Shown here piece after piece: positions 35,372-44,205 of a stretch of 64,000 nucleotides of DNA (positions are counted from its first letter, which is position 1; the number at the start of each line of letters is the position of its first letter). The stretch is from NCBI RefSeq assembly GCF_037204085.1, contig NZ_JBBCBW010000015.1, positions 66,678 to 130,677 of the forward strand. The letters are read 5' to 3'. The notes beneath the pieces are model-generated. The model saw only the letters and a list, made by a program, of their open reading frames with translations. It did not search any database and was not told the origin of the DNA. Both the position numbers and the translations under genes were made by a program. This stretch comes from Variovorax sp037204085. Lineage in GTDB: Bacteria; Pseudomonadota; Gammaproteobacteria; Burkholderiales; Burkholderiaceae_C.

Positions 35372-37024
35372 ATGAAAGCAATCTCTTCTTCCTCCTTCTT
35401 CTTCCGTGCCGACCTGCGCGCCACCGTCATTGCCGCAGCCTGCCTGGTGCTCGGCACCGGCGCGTATGCGCAGGCCGTGGCAACCGCGGCCGGCACGGAT
35501 GCGTCGCGCATCACGCAAGTCAAGGTGTACCCCGGCAGCGCGACGGTGGAGCGCGTGGCGCGGGTCGCGGCCGGCAGCCGATCGGTCACCTTTGCTTGCC
35601 TGCCCGCCGGGCTTGACGTGCAGAGCCTGCAGGTGTCGGCTGGCGCTTCGGTGCGCCTGGGCGAAACCTCGGTGCTCAATGAGCCGCGCGAACTCTCGGC
35701 ACGTTGCGCGACCAGCGCGCTCGACGGCCGCATTCGCGACCTGGAGGACCAGAAGGCTGCGCTGCAGGCCGAGAGCGATGCGCTCGGCCTGGTCACCGGC
35801 TATCTCAAGGGCCTTTCGGGCAGCGGTGAACCGGCCCAGGGCGCCCGCGCGCCGGTGGATGCACGCAACCTTGCCGCGATGACCGATGCGATGCGCCGCA
35901 CCGGGCAGGAGTCGCTGCTGAAGCAGCACCAGATCCAGCGCAAGCAGACCGACATCGACCGCCAGCTCAACCCGCTCCTGGCAGAGCGCACGCGCACACA
36001 GGGCAACGGAACGCAGGTCGTGGCCGTGACCGTCACGCTGGCCGCCAGCGCCGACACCGACGTGAAGCTCAGCTACCAGGTCAATGGCCCGGGCTGGACG
36101 CCCACTTACCGCGCACTGCTCGACACCACCACACGCAAGGTGCGCATCGAGCGTCAGGCGCTGGTGGCGCAGGCCACGGGCGAAGACTGGCGCGGCGTGA
36201 AGCTGGTGCTTTCCACCGGCCAGCCGCGCCGCGAAACCACGGGCCGCACGCCTGGAGCGTGGCGCATCGGCATCGAGCAGCCGCAGCGCGCACCCGCAAG
36301 CCCGGCTGTCGCGATGATGGCTGCGCCGGCACCCGCTGCATCGCTCGACCGGAAGCGCGCCATGGCTGAAGCCGCGGAGCCGCTTTTCGACGTGGCCGTA
36401 TTCGACAACAGCTTTTCCACCGAATTCGCGGTGCCGCAGAGCATCGACGTGCCGTCCAACGGCCAGCGCGTGACATTGGCGCTGGGCCAGCATGAAGACA
36501 CGGCGAAGCTCGCGGCGCGCACCAGTCCGCGCGTGGACGCCAGCGCCTTCCTGGTCGCCGAACTCGCGCAGCCCTCGGGTGTATGGCCAGCCGGGGCGCT
36601 GCAGCTGTACCGCGATGGCAACTTCGTCGGCAGCGGCCGATGGAATACGCCCAGCGATGCAAAGCTCACGCTCTCCTTCGGCCGCGACGAACTCGTGCGC
36701 GTGCAGGCCGAGCCCGAGCAAGACAGCCAGGGCACCGGCGGCTTTGTCGGTTCGCGCGCCGAGCGCAAGGTACAACGCGCCTACGTGGTCGAGAACCGCC
36801 ACCGCACGCCCATTGCGGTGCAGGTGCTCGAGGCCGCGCCGGTTTCCGTCGACGAGCAGGTGCGCGTGGCCGCGCAGTTCGCGCCGCAACCGGGCGAGAT
36901 GGCCTGGAACAAGCAGCCGGGCCTCGCAATGTGGAGCTTCGACCTCGATGCCGGAAAGACCGCGCGCGTGGCGGCCGACTACACGATCAGCTACCCGAAG
37001 GACGCGCGCCTGCAGATGCGCTGA
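35372..37024 (+). CDS. DUF4139 (MuiA-like) secreted protein
   Basis: A 550-residue exported protein. The signal peptide (MKAISSSSFFFRADLRATVIAAACLVLGTGAYA) is followed by a DUF4140-type N-terminal domain (ITQVKVYPGSATVERVARV). A coiled coil lies near 115-215 (RIRDLEDQKAALQAESDAL, then KQHQIQRKQTDIDRQLN). The DUF4139 domain (about 225-545) has YQVNGPGWTPTYRALLDT, ATGEDWRGVKLVLSTGQPRR and GRDELVRVQ. The family is named after mucoidy inhibitor A; its biochemical role is unknown. The ATG at 35372 is used because the signal peptide starts there; a GTG at 35342 would add ten residues. Confidence 0.87.
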   Translation: MKAISSSSFFFRADLRATVIAAACLVLGTGAYAQAVATAAGTDASRITQVKVYPGSATVERVARVAAGSRSVTFACLPAGLDVQSLQVSAGASVRLGETSVLNEPRELSARCATSALDGRIRDLEDQKAALQAESDALGLVTGYLKGLSGSGEPAQGARAPVDARNLAAMTDAMRRTGQESLLKQHQIQRKQTDIDRQLNPLLAERTRTQGNGTQVVAVTVTLAASADTDVKLSYQVNGPGWTPTYRALLDTTTRKVRIERQALVAQATGEDWRGVKLVLSTGQPRRETTGRTPGAWRIGIEQPQRAPASPAVAMMAAPAPAASLDRKRAMAEAAEPLFDVAVFDNSFSTEFAVPQSIDVPSNGQRVTLALGQHEDTAKLAARTSPRVDASAFLVAELAQPSGVWPAGALQLYRDGNFVGSGRWNTPSDAKLTLSFGRDELVRVQAEPEQDSQGTGGFVGSRAERKVQRAYVVENRHRTPIAVQVLEAAPVSVDEQVRVAAQFAPQPGEMAWNKQPGLAMWSFDLDAGKTARVAADYTISYPKDARLQMR

Positions 37025-37040
37025 GCGGGCGCGGCCCTGT

Positions 37041-38012
37041 TCAGCCCGCCTCGGGCGCCTGGCCTTCCGAAGGCTCGGCGCCCGGCTTGCGCTTCTTGCC
37101 GCGTGCGGCTTTCTTGGCCGCACGTTCCGCATCGATGCGCTGGCCCTCTGCCAGCCACTGCAAGAACTCTTCAGGCGTCTCGAGCGTGATGCGCCCCAGG
37201 TTGCCGGCACGAAACTCGTGCATGACGATCTCCGCAGCCTTTTGCAGGTTGACGCGGCCCTTGCCCAGCAGCGCGCCGCGCTTGCGGCCGATGGCGTCGA
37301 GCAGCTCTTCGTCCTTCATGGCGGCAATGGCGGCGGCGTCGTGCTCCGCCAGCTTGAAGCGCGCGGTGATTCCCTCCGCATAGTTCGCCTTGAGGTAGCT
37401 GAGCAGCTCCAGCGCCACTTCTTCCTCGTCGAAGGCATTGCGGCCCACGGCCCCGCTGGCCGCCAGGTTGTAGCCGCTCTTGGGCACCACGATGCGCGGC
37501 CACAGCATGCCGGGCGTGTCCCACAGGTAGAAGTCGTCGGCCAGCGTGATGCGCTGCTCCAGCTTGGTAATGCCGGCCTCGTCGCCGGTCTTGGCCTTGC
37601 GGCTGCCGGTCAGCGTGTTGATGAGGGTCGACTTGCCCACGTTCGGAATGCCGCAGATCAGCACGCGCATCGGCTTGGCCATGCCGCCGCGGTTGGGCGA
37701 AAGCTCGTGGCAGGCACGCACGATGGCCTGTGCCGGCGTGGTCTGGCTCGCGTCGAGCGGAATGGCGCGCGTGGCCGGCAGCGCGTTGTAGTGCGCGAGC
37801 CATAGCGCCGTGCGCGCCGGGTCGGCCAGATCCTGCTTGTTGAGCACCTTCAGCGAGGGACGGCCGGCCGTGAGCTCGGCCAGCATCGGGTTGGCGCTGG
37901 AGCCGGGCAGCCGCGCGTCGAGCAGCTCGATGACCACGTCGATGTCCTTCACCCGCTCGGTGATGGCCTTCTGGGTCGTGTACATGTGCCCGGGGAACCA
38001 CTGGATCGCCAT
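37041..38012 (-). CDS. ylqF: Ribosome biogenesis GTPase YlqF/RbgA-type
   Basis: A 323-residue circularly permuted GTPase acting in assembly of the large ribosomal subunit. The GTP-binding motifs appear in the permuted order: G4 KVLNKQDLAD (about 60), then G1 GIPNVGKSTLINTL (about 130) and G3 DTPGM (about 176). The N-terminal MAIQWFPGHMYTTQKAI is the YlqF signature. The C-terminal region is a helical rRNA-binding domain with a Lys/Arg-rich tail (KKAARGKKRKPG). The start at 38012 matches the conserved WFPGHM N-terminus. It is convergent with the DUF4139 gene (16 bp gap) and divergent from the BamE-like gene. Confidence 0.93.
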   Translation of the reverse strand: MAIQWFPGHMYTTQKAITERVKDIDVVIELLDARLPGSSANPMLAELTAGRPSLKVLNKQDLADPARTALWLAHYNALPATRAIPLDASQTTPAQAIVRACHELSPNRGGMAKPMRVLICGIPNVGKSTLINTLTGSRKAKTGDEAGITKLEQRITLADDFYLWDTPGMLWPRIVVPKSGYNLAASGAVGRNAFDEEEVALELLSYLKANYAEGITARFKLAEHDAAAIAAMKDEELLDAIGRKRGALLGKGRVNLQKAAEIVMHEFRAGNLGRITLETPEEFLQWLAEGQRIDAERAAKKAARGKKRKPGAEPSEGQAPEAG

Positions 38013-38220
38013 CGATGGATGCTCTTTCTTTCGCTCTGTCTGGAAGGGGGCCGGCAAGAAGGCCGGGTGCGCATTGTCGACGGGGAACGTGCGGCAGATC
38101 ACACCGCTACGTTTTCCATAGCTTCAGACGTCCATTTTGCCTGTGCTGCGGCGTGCCGCACCCCTAGAATCCGCGCGCTGCAGCCGCAGCCGCTTTCCAA
38201 TAATCATTCGAGGGAAATCC

Positions 38221-38829
38221 ATGTTCAAGCGCCTTGCCGCTGCCGCCCTGCTGGCAGCCACCGTTGGTTCCGCGACAGTCGCAACCGTTGCCCACGCCCA
38301 GCGCCCCACGCCGCCGCAGGGCCCGATGATCGACGGCTACCTGTGCTGCAACATGCGCACCTACGGCAACTCCATCAGCGACATCAACTACGACGAGCAA
38401 GGCACCAGCATCGTGGCCGTGGGCACGCCGGCCCGCATCACGGCCTACGACATGCGCTGGTTCAGCGCCGACCTGGCCGGCAAGCCGCAGCGCATCAAGA
38501 ACGACTACAGCCGCAACATCACGCTGATCGACTTTGCCAAGCGTTACGTGGTGACCGAAGACCCCAAGCAGAAGATGGCGGCTTTTCCGCCCGCGATCCG
38601 CAATGCCATTCTTGCCGTGAAGGTGATGCCCGGCATGACGCGCGAGCAGGTGCTGATGGCCATCGGCTACCCCGTTGCGGCCGAGAACCCCAGCCTCGAC
38701 GCACCCACGTGGCGCTACTGGCGCGACAGCTGGTCCGAGTACCAGGTCAACTTCGACGAGAAGGGCCTGGTCAAGTCGGTGATCGGCGACCCGGTGGCGC
38801 TCAGCCGCGTGTTGGCACCAACACCTTAG
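38221..38829 (+). CDS. Secreted BamE/SmpA-like protein
   Basis: A 202-residue exported protein with signal peptide MFKRLAAAALLAATVGSATVATVAHA. The C-terminal 75 residues resemble the BamE (SmpA/OmlA) fold: MPGMTREQVLMAIGYPVAAENPSLDAPTWRYW, then YQVNFDEKGLVKSV. There is no lipobox cysteine at the cleavage site, so unlike BamE it appears to be soluble. The middle contains a conserved-looking CC pair (GYLCCNMRTYG). It is not the essential BamE itself but a paralogue-type protein. Its role, perhaps inhibitor binding or envelope assembly, is not established. Confidence 0.75.
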   Translation: MFKRLAAAALLAATVGSATVATVAHAQRPTPPQGPMIDGYLCCNMRTYGNSISDINYDEQGTSIVAVGTPARITAYDMRWFSADLAGKPQRIKNDYSRNITLIDFAKRYVVTEDPKQKMAAFPPAIRNAILAVKVMPGMTREQVLMAIGYPVAAENPSLDAPTWRYWRDSWSEYQVNFDEKGLVKSVIGDPVALSRVLAPTP

Positions 38830-38972
38830 TTCGCGTTGGCGCGCGTCTCGGCGAGACACGTGCAATCCACTAGATGTTTTGCATTGCGGGGGGCTGTTCC
38901 GCCCCTATCATTTGACTGAACGCGGCGCATCGGCGCGTCGGTCGAATTGAAACTTTTGATGGAGTTACCGCG

Positions 38973-39401
38973 ATGAAACCCGTCTCCGAACTGCTCAAGC
39001 GCCACGACTCCGCGGCATGGCGCACCTCGCCGGACGCCAGCGTGTTCGATGCGCTGGCCACCCTGGCGCATTTCGAAGTGGGCGCGCTCATGGTGATGGA
39101 CGGCGAAAAGCTGGTGGGCTTTCTCTCCGAGCGCGACTACACCCGCAAGGTGGCGCTGCAGGGCAAGAACTCCAAGGAAATGAAGGTCTCGGAGATCATG
39201 ACGCCCGACGTGATGACCGTGACCCCGCAAACCCGCACCCGCGCCTGCATGGCGCTCATGAGCCAGCGCAAGTTCCGCCACCTGCCGGTGGTCGACGGCG
39301 ACAAGGTGGTCGGAATGATCTCCATCCAGGACCTGATGGACGACATCATTGCCGACCACGAAGTGACCATCGCGCAGCTCACGACCTATATCCAGAGTTG
39401 A
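38973..39401 (+). CDS. CBS-domain protein
   Basis: A 142-residue protein made of two CBS motifs in one Bateman module. The first (about 15-60) has WRTSPDASVFDALATLAHFEVGALMVMDGEKLVGFLSERDYTRKV; the second (about 75-130) has VSEIMTPDVMTVTPQTRTRACMALMSQRKFRHLPVVDGDKVVGMISIQDLM. Such stand-alone proteins bind adenine nucleotides and are thought to sense energy state; the partner is unknown. It stands alone on the plus strand, with 143 bp upstream that include a GC hairpin (GGGGC-TGTTCC-GCCCC near 38895) and an AT-richer segment. Confidence 0.92.
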   Translation: MKPVSELLKRHDSAAWRTSPDASVFDALATLAHFEVGALMVMDGEKLVGFLSERDYTRKVALQGKNSKEMKVSEIMTPDVMTVTPQTRTRACMALMSQRKFRHLPVVDGDKVVGMISIQDLMDDIIADHEVTIAQLTTYIQS

Positions 39402-39498
39402 TCCCATGCCTGCCCCAAGGTGGGGAACACGCCTACGCGCACCGGGCCTGTTTAGGGCGCACAGTAGGGGCTCGTTCATCCATCAGCAGGAACACGGC

Positions 39499-39858
39499 AT
39501 GCAGATTCAGGTCAACACGAGCAACGGTGTCAACAACAAGGACGCGCTGGAGCGCTGGGCCGATACGGAAATCAAGCAACAGCTGAACCGTTTTGTCGAA
39601 GACGTGACGCGCGTCGAAGTGCATCTGAGCGACGAAAATCACGACAAGGCCGGTGCGGGCAACAAGTGCTGCGTGATGGAAGCACGGCTTGCGCACCACC
39701 AGCCGCTGGCCGTGACGCAATACGCCACCACCCTGGACGAAGCCTTCAGGGGCGCGGCCGAAAAGCTCAAGCGCCTGCTCGACAACACGCTGGGCCGGCT
39801 GAACAACCACCGCGACCGCGACTCCATCCGCAAGGACGCGGGCTTTATCGCGGAGTAG
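39499..39858 (+). CDS. HPF/RaiA-type ribosome-associated protein
   Basis: A 119-residue S30AE-fold protein: MQIQVNTSNGVNNKDALERWADTEIKQQLNRFVEDVTRVEVHLSDEN, then MEARLAHHQPLAVTQYATTLDEAFRGAAEKLKRLLDNTLGRL. The beta-alpha-beta-beta-beta-alpha pattern and length fit short HPF/RaiA factors, which bind the decoding centre of idle ribosomes in slow growth. The loop AGAGNKCCV is unusual and carries two cysteines. The ATG at 39499 is preceded by CAGGAA. It lies alone, 97 bp after the CBS gene on the same strand. Confidence 0.85.
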   Translation: MQIQVNTSNGVNNKDALERWADTEIKQQLNRFVEDVTRVEVHLSDENHDKAGAGNKCCVMEARLAHHQPLAVTQYATTLDEAFRGAAEKLKRLLDNTLGRLNNHRDRDSIRKDAGFIAE

Positions 39859-39877
39859 CTTCGGCAAGCACCCGTGC

Positions 39878-40333
39878 TTACCGCCGGGTGCGGGGTTTCC
39901 GCACGGGTTGCTTGGGGCCGGGCGTCTCGATCGGAATCAACGGCGGGCGGTGGCCGGTCTGCATCCACTCGTCGTAGAAGTCGATCTTGCGGTCGACCAG
40001 CGACAAGGCGCGCTTCCACTCGGCAATGGTTTCGGTCACGCGCGCGCGGTGCGCAGCGAGCAGGTCGCGCCGCTGGGGGAGCGTGGTCTTGCCCTTCAGC
40101 GCGAGCGCGGTGTACTCCCGCATCTCGGCAATGGTCATGCCGGTGCGGCGCAGCCGGTCCATCAGGTCGAGCCAGCCCACGTGCAGCTCGCCGTACAGGC
40201 GCCGGCCGCCCTCGTCGCGTGAAACGCCCGGCACCAGGCCTTGCGCCTCGTACCAGCGAATAGCGTGCACCGTGCGGCCGGTGCGCGTGGCGAGTTCGCC
40301 GATGTGGAACGGGTTGCCGCTGTCAGCCGGCAT
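39878..40333 (-). CDS. MerR-family transcriptional regulator
   Basis: A 151-residue regulator with a MerR helix-turn-helix at the N-terminus (FHIGELATRTGRTVHAIRWYEAQGLVPGVSRDEGGRRLYG), then wing and dimerisation helix (LDLMDRLRRTGMTIAEMREYTALALKGKTTLPQRRDLLAAHRARV). There is no cysteine cluster for metals, so a small-molecule or redox-independent effector is more likely; the HTH resembles the AdhR/NmlR-type group. Its first 11 bases overlap the end of the SnoaL-like gene, so the two form an operon, and it probably regulates that gene and itself. Confidence 0.9.
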   Translation of the reverse strand: MPADSGNPFHIGELATRTGRTVHAIRWYEAQGLVPGVSRDEGGRRLYGELHVGWLDLMDRLRRTGMTIAEMREYTALALKGKTTLPQRRDLLAAHRARVTETIAEWKRALSLVDRKIDFYDEWMQTGHRPPLIPIETPGPKQPVRKPRTRR

Positions 40334-40751
40334 GGGCGGCGGCGGGGGGCGCCTGCAGCGCCTCCTGCACGAGTGCGGTGTCGAAGTACTCGGTCAGCTC
40401 TTTCACCTTGCCTCCTTCGAGTCGATAGACGTAGCAATAGCGGTTGTTGTAGCGCTTGCCGGCCTTGGTGGGCACGTCGCCGCTGAACAGCACCACCACC
40501 CGGTCGTCTTCGGCAATGATGCGCTCGGTCTTGCTCCGGTAGGGGCCCGCGAACTGCGCGAACAGCGGCTTGATGAGCTCTTCGCGAATGGCCGCCTTGC
40601 CCGCATAGGTGCGCGACCAAGGCGTGGTGCCTTCCAGCGTCCAGGCGGCGTCGTCGGCCAGGCTGTCGATGAAGAGTTGGCCGTTGCCTTCGTCCAGCGC
40701 GGCATGGATGCGCTGCACCAGCGCCTTGTTGTCTGTCGTCGTCGTGTTCAT
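40323..40751 (-). CDS. SnoaL-like/NTF2-fold protein
   Basis: A 142-residue protein of the nuclear transport factor 2 fold: NKALVQRIHAALDEGNGQLFIDSLADDAAWTLEGTTPWSRTYAGKAAIREELIKPL, then DRVVVLFSGDVPTKAGKRYNNRYCYVYRLEGGKVKELTEYFDTALV. Many such proteins are polyketide cyclases, ketosteroid isomerase-like enzymes or binding proteins; the catalytic type is not readable. The ATG at 40751 follows AGGAAATGCAGCC. It overlaps the downstream MerR gene, suggesting co-expression and control by it. Confidence 0.88.
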   Translation of the reverse strand: MNTTTTDNKALVQRIHAALDEGNGQLFIDSLADDAAWTLEGTTPWSRTYAGKAAIREELIKPLFAQFAGPYRSKTERIIAEDDRVVVLFSGDVPTKAGKRYNNRYCYVYRLEGGKVKELTEYFDTALVQEALQAPPAAAHAG

Positions 40752-40851
40752 GGCTGCATTTCCTCGTGGAATGAATGAACCGGAAGTCCCGGTAAATTCA
40801 TTGGAAATGCTCGAGTGCACTCTAGGTCAAGCGCCGTGAACCGGTTCTGCG

Positions 40852-41775
40852 TCAGCCCTTGTTCGCGTTGGCCATGGCCTTGCCCACTTCGTTGCTGCCC
40901 TGGGCCGAACCGCTCTGGGGCACGATCTCGCCCTCGCGCGAGGTCACCTCGGCCAGCCGCGCAGCCAGTTGCTCGGGCGTGCCAGCGCCAATGCCCAGCC
41001 AGGCGCCCTGCGTGAGGGTGATGTGCGCGGCCTCGAAGGTGCCGGCGCCCGCGCAAAGAATGGTGCGGTTCGGTGCGTCGGCAGAGGCCAGCACCAGCAT
41101 CGCGGGCACCACCGCCTCGGGCTTGAGGGCTTCGAGCACTTCCTTCGGCATCAGGCCCTCGGTCATCCGCGTGGCCGCGGTGGGCGCCAGGCAATTGACG
41201 CGGATGTCGTTCTTGGCGCCTTCGATGCTCAGCGTTTGCATGAGCCCCACCAGCGCGAGCTTGGCAGCACCGTAGTTGCTCTGGCCGAAGTTGCCGTAGA
41301 GCCCGGAAGACGAGGTGGTCATCACGATGCGGCCGTATTTCTGCTCGTTCATGAGCGCCCAGACGGCCTTGGTGCAGTTCACCGCGCCCATCAGGTGCAC
41401 GTCGACCACCAGCTTGAAATCGGCAAGGTCCATCTTGGCAAAGCTCTTGTCGCGCAGGATGCCGGCGTTGTTGACCAGGATGTCGACCCGGCCCCAGGCA
41501 TCGACGGCCTGCTGCACCATGGCCTGCACCGCGTCGAAGTCCGTCACCGAGGCGCCGTTGGCCATGGCCTCGCCGCCGGCGGCCTTGATTTCGTTGACCA
41601 CGGCCTGCGCGGCGCTCACCGAACCGCCCGAGCCGTCGGCCGCGCCGCCCAGGTCGTTGACCACCACCTTGGCGCCGCGCGCAGCCAGGGCGAGCGCATG
41701 CTGCCGGCCCAGCCCGCCGCCCGCGCCGGTCACGATGGCCACTCGGCCCTTGAAGTCGATGGTGCTTTGGGTCAT
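40852..41775 (-). CDS. Short-chain dehydrogenase/reductase, 3-hydroxyacyl-CoA dehydrogenase-like
   Basis: A 307-residue SDR. The NAD(P) motif is VAIVTGAGGGLGRQHALALAARGAKVVVNDLGG; NNAG appears in DILVNNAGILRD; the catalytic Ser-Tyr-Lys is in VMTTSSSGLYGNFGQSNYGAAK. The GG-rich dinucleotide loop, AADGSGGS segment and RILRDKSF region resemble the dehydrogenase part of peroxisomal multifunctional enzyme 2 (HSD17B4), so a role in acyl-CoA beta-oxidation is plausible. The C-terminal 60 residues extend beyond a core SDR. It is a single gene on the minus strand, with the single-domain response regulator upstream. Confidence 0.9.
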   Translation of the reverse strand: MTQSTIDFKGRVAIVTGAGGGLGRQHALALAARGAKVVVNDLGGAADGSGGSVSAAQAVVNEIKAAGGEAMANGASVTDFDAVQAMVQQAVDAWGRVDILVNNAGILRDKSFAKMDLADFKLVVDVHLMGAVNCTKAVWALMNEQKYGRIVMTTSSSGLYGNFGQSNYGAAKLALVGLMQTLSIEGAKNDIRVNCLAPTAATRMTEGLMPKEVLEALKPEAVVPAMLVLASADAPNRTILCAGAGTFEAAHITLTQGAWLGIGAGTPEQLAARLAEVTSREGEIVPQSGSAQGSNEVGKAMANANKG

Positions 41776-41887
41776 CTCTTGCTCTCTGCTTTCTTTGCTT
41801 GGGGTGGGTGTGCGTGTGGCCGCCGTGGGCAGCCGCGTGGCGTTTTACCCCAGAAAAGCACGCCGGCGCGAGCGGCCGCGTGCGCGC

Positions 41888-42268
41888 TCAGTCACGCGCG
41901 TGACGCAGCGTTTCGCAGTAGGCCACCAGCTGGTCGAGCTCGGCCGATTTGTCGAAGAAGGCATCGGCGCCCAGCTGGGCGGAGCGCTGGCGCATGTCGG
42001 AGGTGGCGTAGTTGCTCAGCACCACGACTTTCTGGCTGGCCATGCGGTCGCGGCAGGCCCTGACCACGCCCAGGCCGTTGCCGCGCTCCAGAAAAAGGTC
42101 GACGATGGTCAGGTCCCACTCGTCGCGATGCTGCCGCAGCCAGCGCACGGCCTCCTCCTCGCTGCTGGCGCAGGCGACCACGTCCGCGTCGGCCACGTCG
42201 TGCAGGAAGCCGACGAGGTTTTCACGGATGAGGGCGCTGTCCTCGACAAGATAGGCCTTGAAGCTCAT
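41888..42268 (-). CDS. Single-domain response regulator (receiver only)
   Basis: A 126-residue stand-alone receiver domain: acidic pair in AYLVEDSALIRENL, phosphoacceptor Asp in WDLTIVDLFLERGNGLGVV, serine in VVVLSNYAT and lysine in AFFDKSAELDQLV. With no output domain, it should act through protein contacts, as CheY or Spo0F do. No kinase gene is adjacent; the nearest kinases in the window are at 3588 and 21962 and belong to their own loci. The ATG at 42268 matches the start of the fold; the longer frame upstream is rejected. Confidence 0.88.
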   Translation of the reverse strand: MSFKAYLVEDSALIRENLVGFLHDVADADVVACASSEEEAVRWLRQHRDEWDLTIVDLFLERGNGLGVVRACRDRMASQKVVVLSNYATSDMRQRSAQLGADAFFDKSAELDQLVAYCETLRHARD

Positions 42269-42464
42269 GCCGGAATCTCCGGCCGAGCCACGGGCCGGAA
42301 TACGAATCTGTTGCTTGCGGGGTGCATGCTGCCCATGGTCTCCGGCGCGTCGGCGCGCGCGGTGAGTCATGCAGGCCAATGCCTGTAGGCCATAGGCGCC
42401 CGCGCCTGTCGTCAGGCGGGCTGCACCTTGGTGAGACGCGTAGGACAGCCGGCCCGTCAGCCGG

Positions 42465-44021
42465 TCAGGCTGCGACAGCCATCCGTCCGCGGCCGAGCCC
42501 CAGGCGCGCCGGCGACACGTATTGCTCGCGGTAGATCTCGAACGGCATGGTGTCGGCGGCCTCGATGCGCTTTTGCTCCTGGATCGATTCCTCGGTCATG
42601 CGCTCGAACTCGGCCTGTTGCTCGGGCGGGAACGGCAGGGTCAGCAATGCGGCCCGGGTCTGCTCGGACTGCGCGCGAATAAAGCCGATGAACGAGTTGC
42701 CGTGGCGTTGCTCCACCGCCGCCAGGACGCGAGCCGAAGGAAGGCTGTCCGGGTTTTGCAGGGCGGCAAGCGCCGCTTGCACCGCGTCGGCATGCTGCGT
42801 GCCGCCGTTCGCGGCGTCGAGCGCGGCGGCAATGGGCAGGCACTGCTCCACCAGTTCGATGCCCCAGTCGGCCAGCGCCACCTCGCGCCCGCCCCGCAGC
42901 AGCTGCAGGCCGGGCTCGCGGCCACGCGCGGCGGTGAGGTGCTGGTTGTGGGCCAGCTCGGCAATTTCCTGCGGGGTGTCGGCCGGGCTGTCGCTCAGCA
43001 GGCACTGCAGCAGGAACACGTCGATGAAGCGCATCGTCTGCGCATTGATGCCCACCGGCTCGAAGGGGTCGAGGTCCATCAGCCGCACCTCGACGTATTC
43101 GACGCCGCGCTCGCGCAGCGCATGCAGCGGCCGTTCGCCGGGGTTGATCACGCGCTTGGGGCGGATGGTGCCGTAGAACTCGTTCTCGATCTGCAGCAGG
43201 CTGGTGGCAAGCTGGTTGTAGTCGCCGCCCAGGTTGCGGATGCCGATCGCTTCGTAGGCCGGCCAGGGGCGCGTGAGCGCGTCCTGCAGCGAGGCACCGT
43301 AGCCTTCGAGGCTGTTGTAGCTCACGGCCAGCGAGGCCTGCGCGTCGCTCTGGTAGCCGAGGCGGCCCATGCGCAGCGAGGTGCCGTGCGGCATGAACAT
43401 GCTGCCGTCGCCCAGCGGCTGAAGCTCGTGCGGCCGGCCCGCGACAAAGCTAGAACACAGCGCCGGAGAAGCGCCGAACAGGTACAGCAGCAGGAAGGCG
43501 TGGCGCCGGAAATTGCGAATGAGCGCGAAATACTGTTCGCTGGACACATCGGGCAGCGACCAGTTGTAGTGAATGCCCGAAATGGTCTGCATGCGCCGCC
43601 CGTAGCGGTGGCTCAGGCCCATGCGGTAGACGCTCTTGGCGCGCCCCACGTTCGAGGAGCCATAGCGCCCGATGGGAATGGTTTCGTCGGTCGGCAGGCC
43701 GCAGGGCATGCTCGACACCCACAGGCGCTCGTCGCCGAGCGAGTCGAGCACGCGGTAGGTGAACTGGTGCACGCGGGTCAGCTCGTCGAGCGCCGACTGC
43801 ACATTGGCGTGCACGCCGGTGATGAGCTCGAGCTGCGATTCGCTGAAGTCGGTGGTGATGTGCGGATGAGTGAGCGCCGAACCGAGCGCAACGGGATGCG
43901 GGGTGAGCGCGAGTTTGCCGTCCGGCAGGGCGCGCAGGCTTTCCTTTTCGATGCCGCGCCGCATCCCCTTCAACCTCGCGGTTGAGAGCGCACCCAACCT
44001 CTCCTGCAATCTGCTGCTCAT
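42465..44021 (-). CDS. gshA: Glutamate-cysteine ligase GshA
   Basis: A 518-residue ligase of the proteobacterial GshA family, catalysing ATP-dependent joining of glutamate and cysteine to gamma-glutamylcysteine, the first step of glutathione synthesis. The length equals the E. coli enzyme. Visible features are RGIEKESLRALPDGKLALTPHP (metal/ATP-binding glutamates), TTDFSESQLELIT, PIGRYGSSNVGRAKSVYR, ISGIHYNWSLPD and GVEYVEVRLMDLDPFEPVGI. The ATG at 44021 matches the conserved N-terminus. gshB is not in the window. The product is also a possible sulfur donor for some EgtB enzymes (see 56805). Confidence 0.96.
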   Translation of the reverse strand: MSSRLQERLGALSTARLKGMRRGIEKESLRALPDGKLALTPHPVALGSALTHPHITTDFSESQLELITGVHANVQSALDELTRVHQFTYRVLDSLGDERLWVSSMPCGLPTDETIPIGRYGSSNVGRAKSVYRMGLSHRYGRRMQTISGIHYNWSLPDVSSEQYFALIRNFRRHAFLLLYLFGASPALCSSFVAGRPHELQPLGDGSMFMPHGTSLRMGRLGYQSDAQASLAVSYNSLEGYGASLQDALTRPWPAYEAIGIRNLGGDYNQLATSLLQIENEFYGTIRPKRVINPGERPLHALRERGVEYVEVRLMDLDPFEPVGINAQTMRFIDVFLLQCLLSDSPADTPQEIAELAHNQHLTAARGREPGLQLLRGGREVALADWGIELVEQCLPIAAALDAANGGTQHADAVQAALAALQNPDSLPSARVLAAVEQRHGNSFIGFIRAQSEQTRAALLTLPFPPEQQAEFERMTEESIQEQKRIEAADTMPFEIYREQYVSPARLGLGRGRMAVAA

Positions 44022-44205
44022 ATTGTTATACCCGTCAATCTTCTGAGGGGCTGGAAGGTAGCACGCCCGCGCGGGCACTGCTCGTGCAGGGAATCCCACC
44101 TTCCGCTATGCTGGCCGGCGCTATTGTTTTGGTAGCAAAGTTCATGGTGCTTGCGCTTTCAGGGTGGCCGGATGGGAAGGCTGGAGCCAGGCGCGAGCCG
44201 CCGCG

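Noticed and set aside
42361..42464. GC-rich inverted repeats (such as GCCCG...CGGGC) before the single-domain response regulator
   Set aside because: The stems are imperfect and lack a T tract, so no terminator or operator was called.
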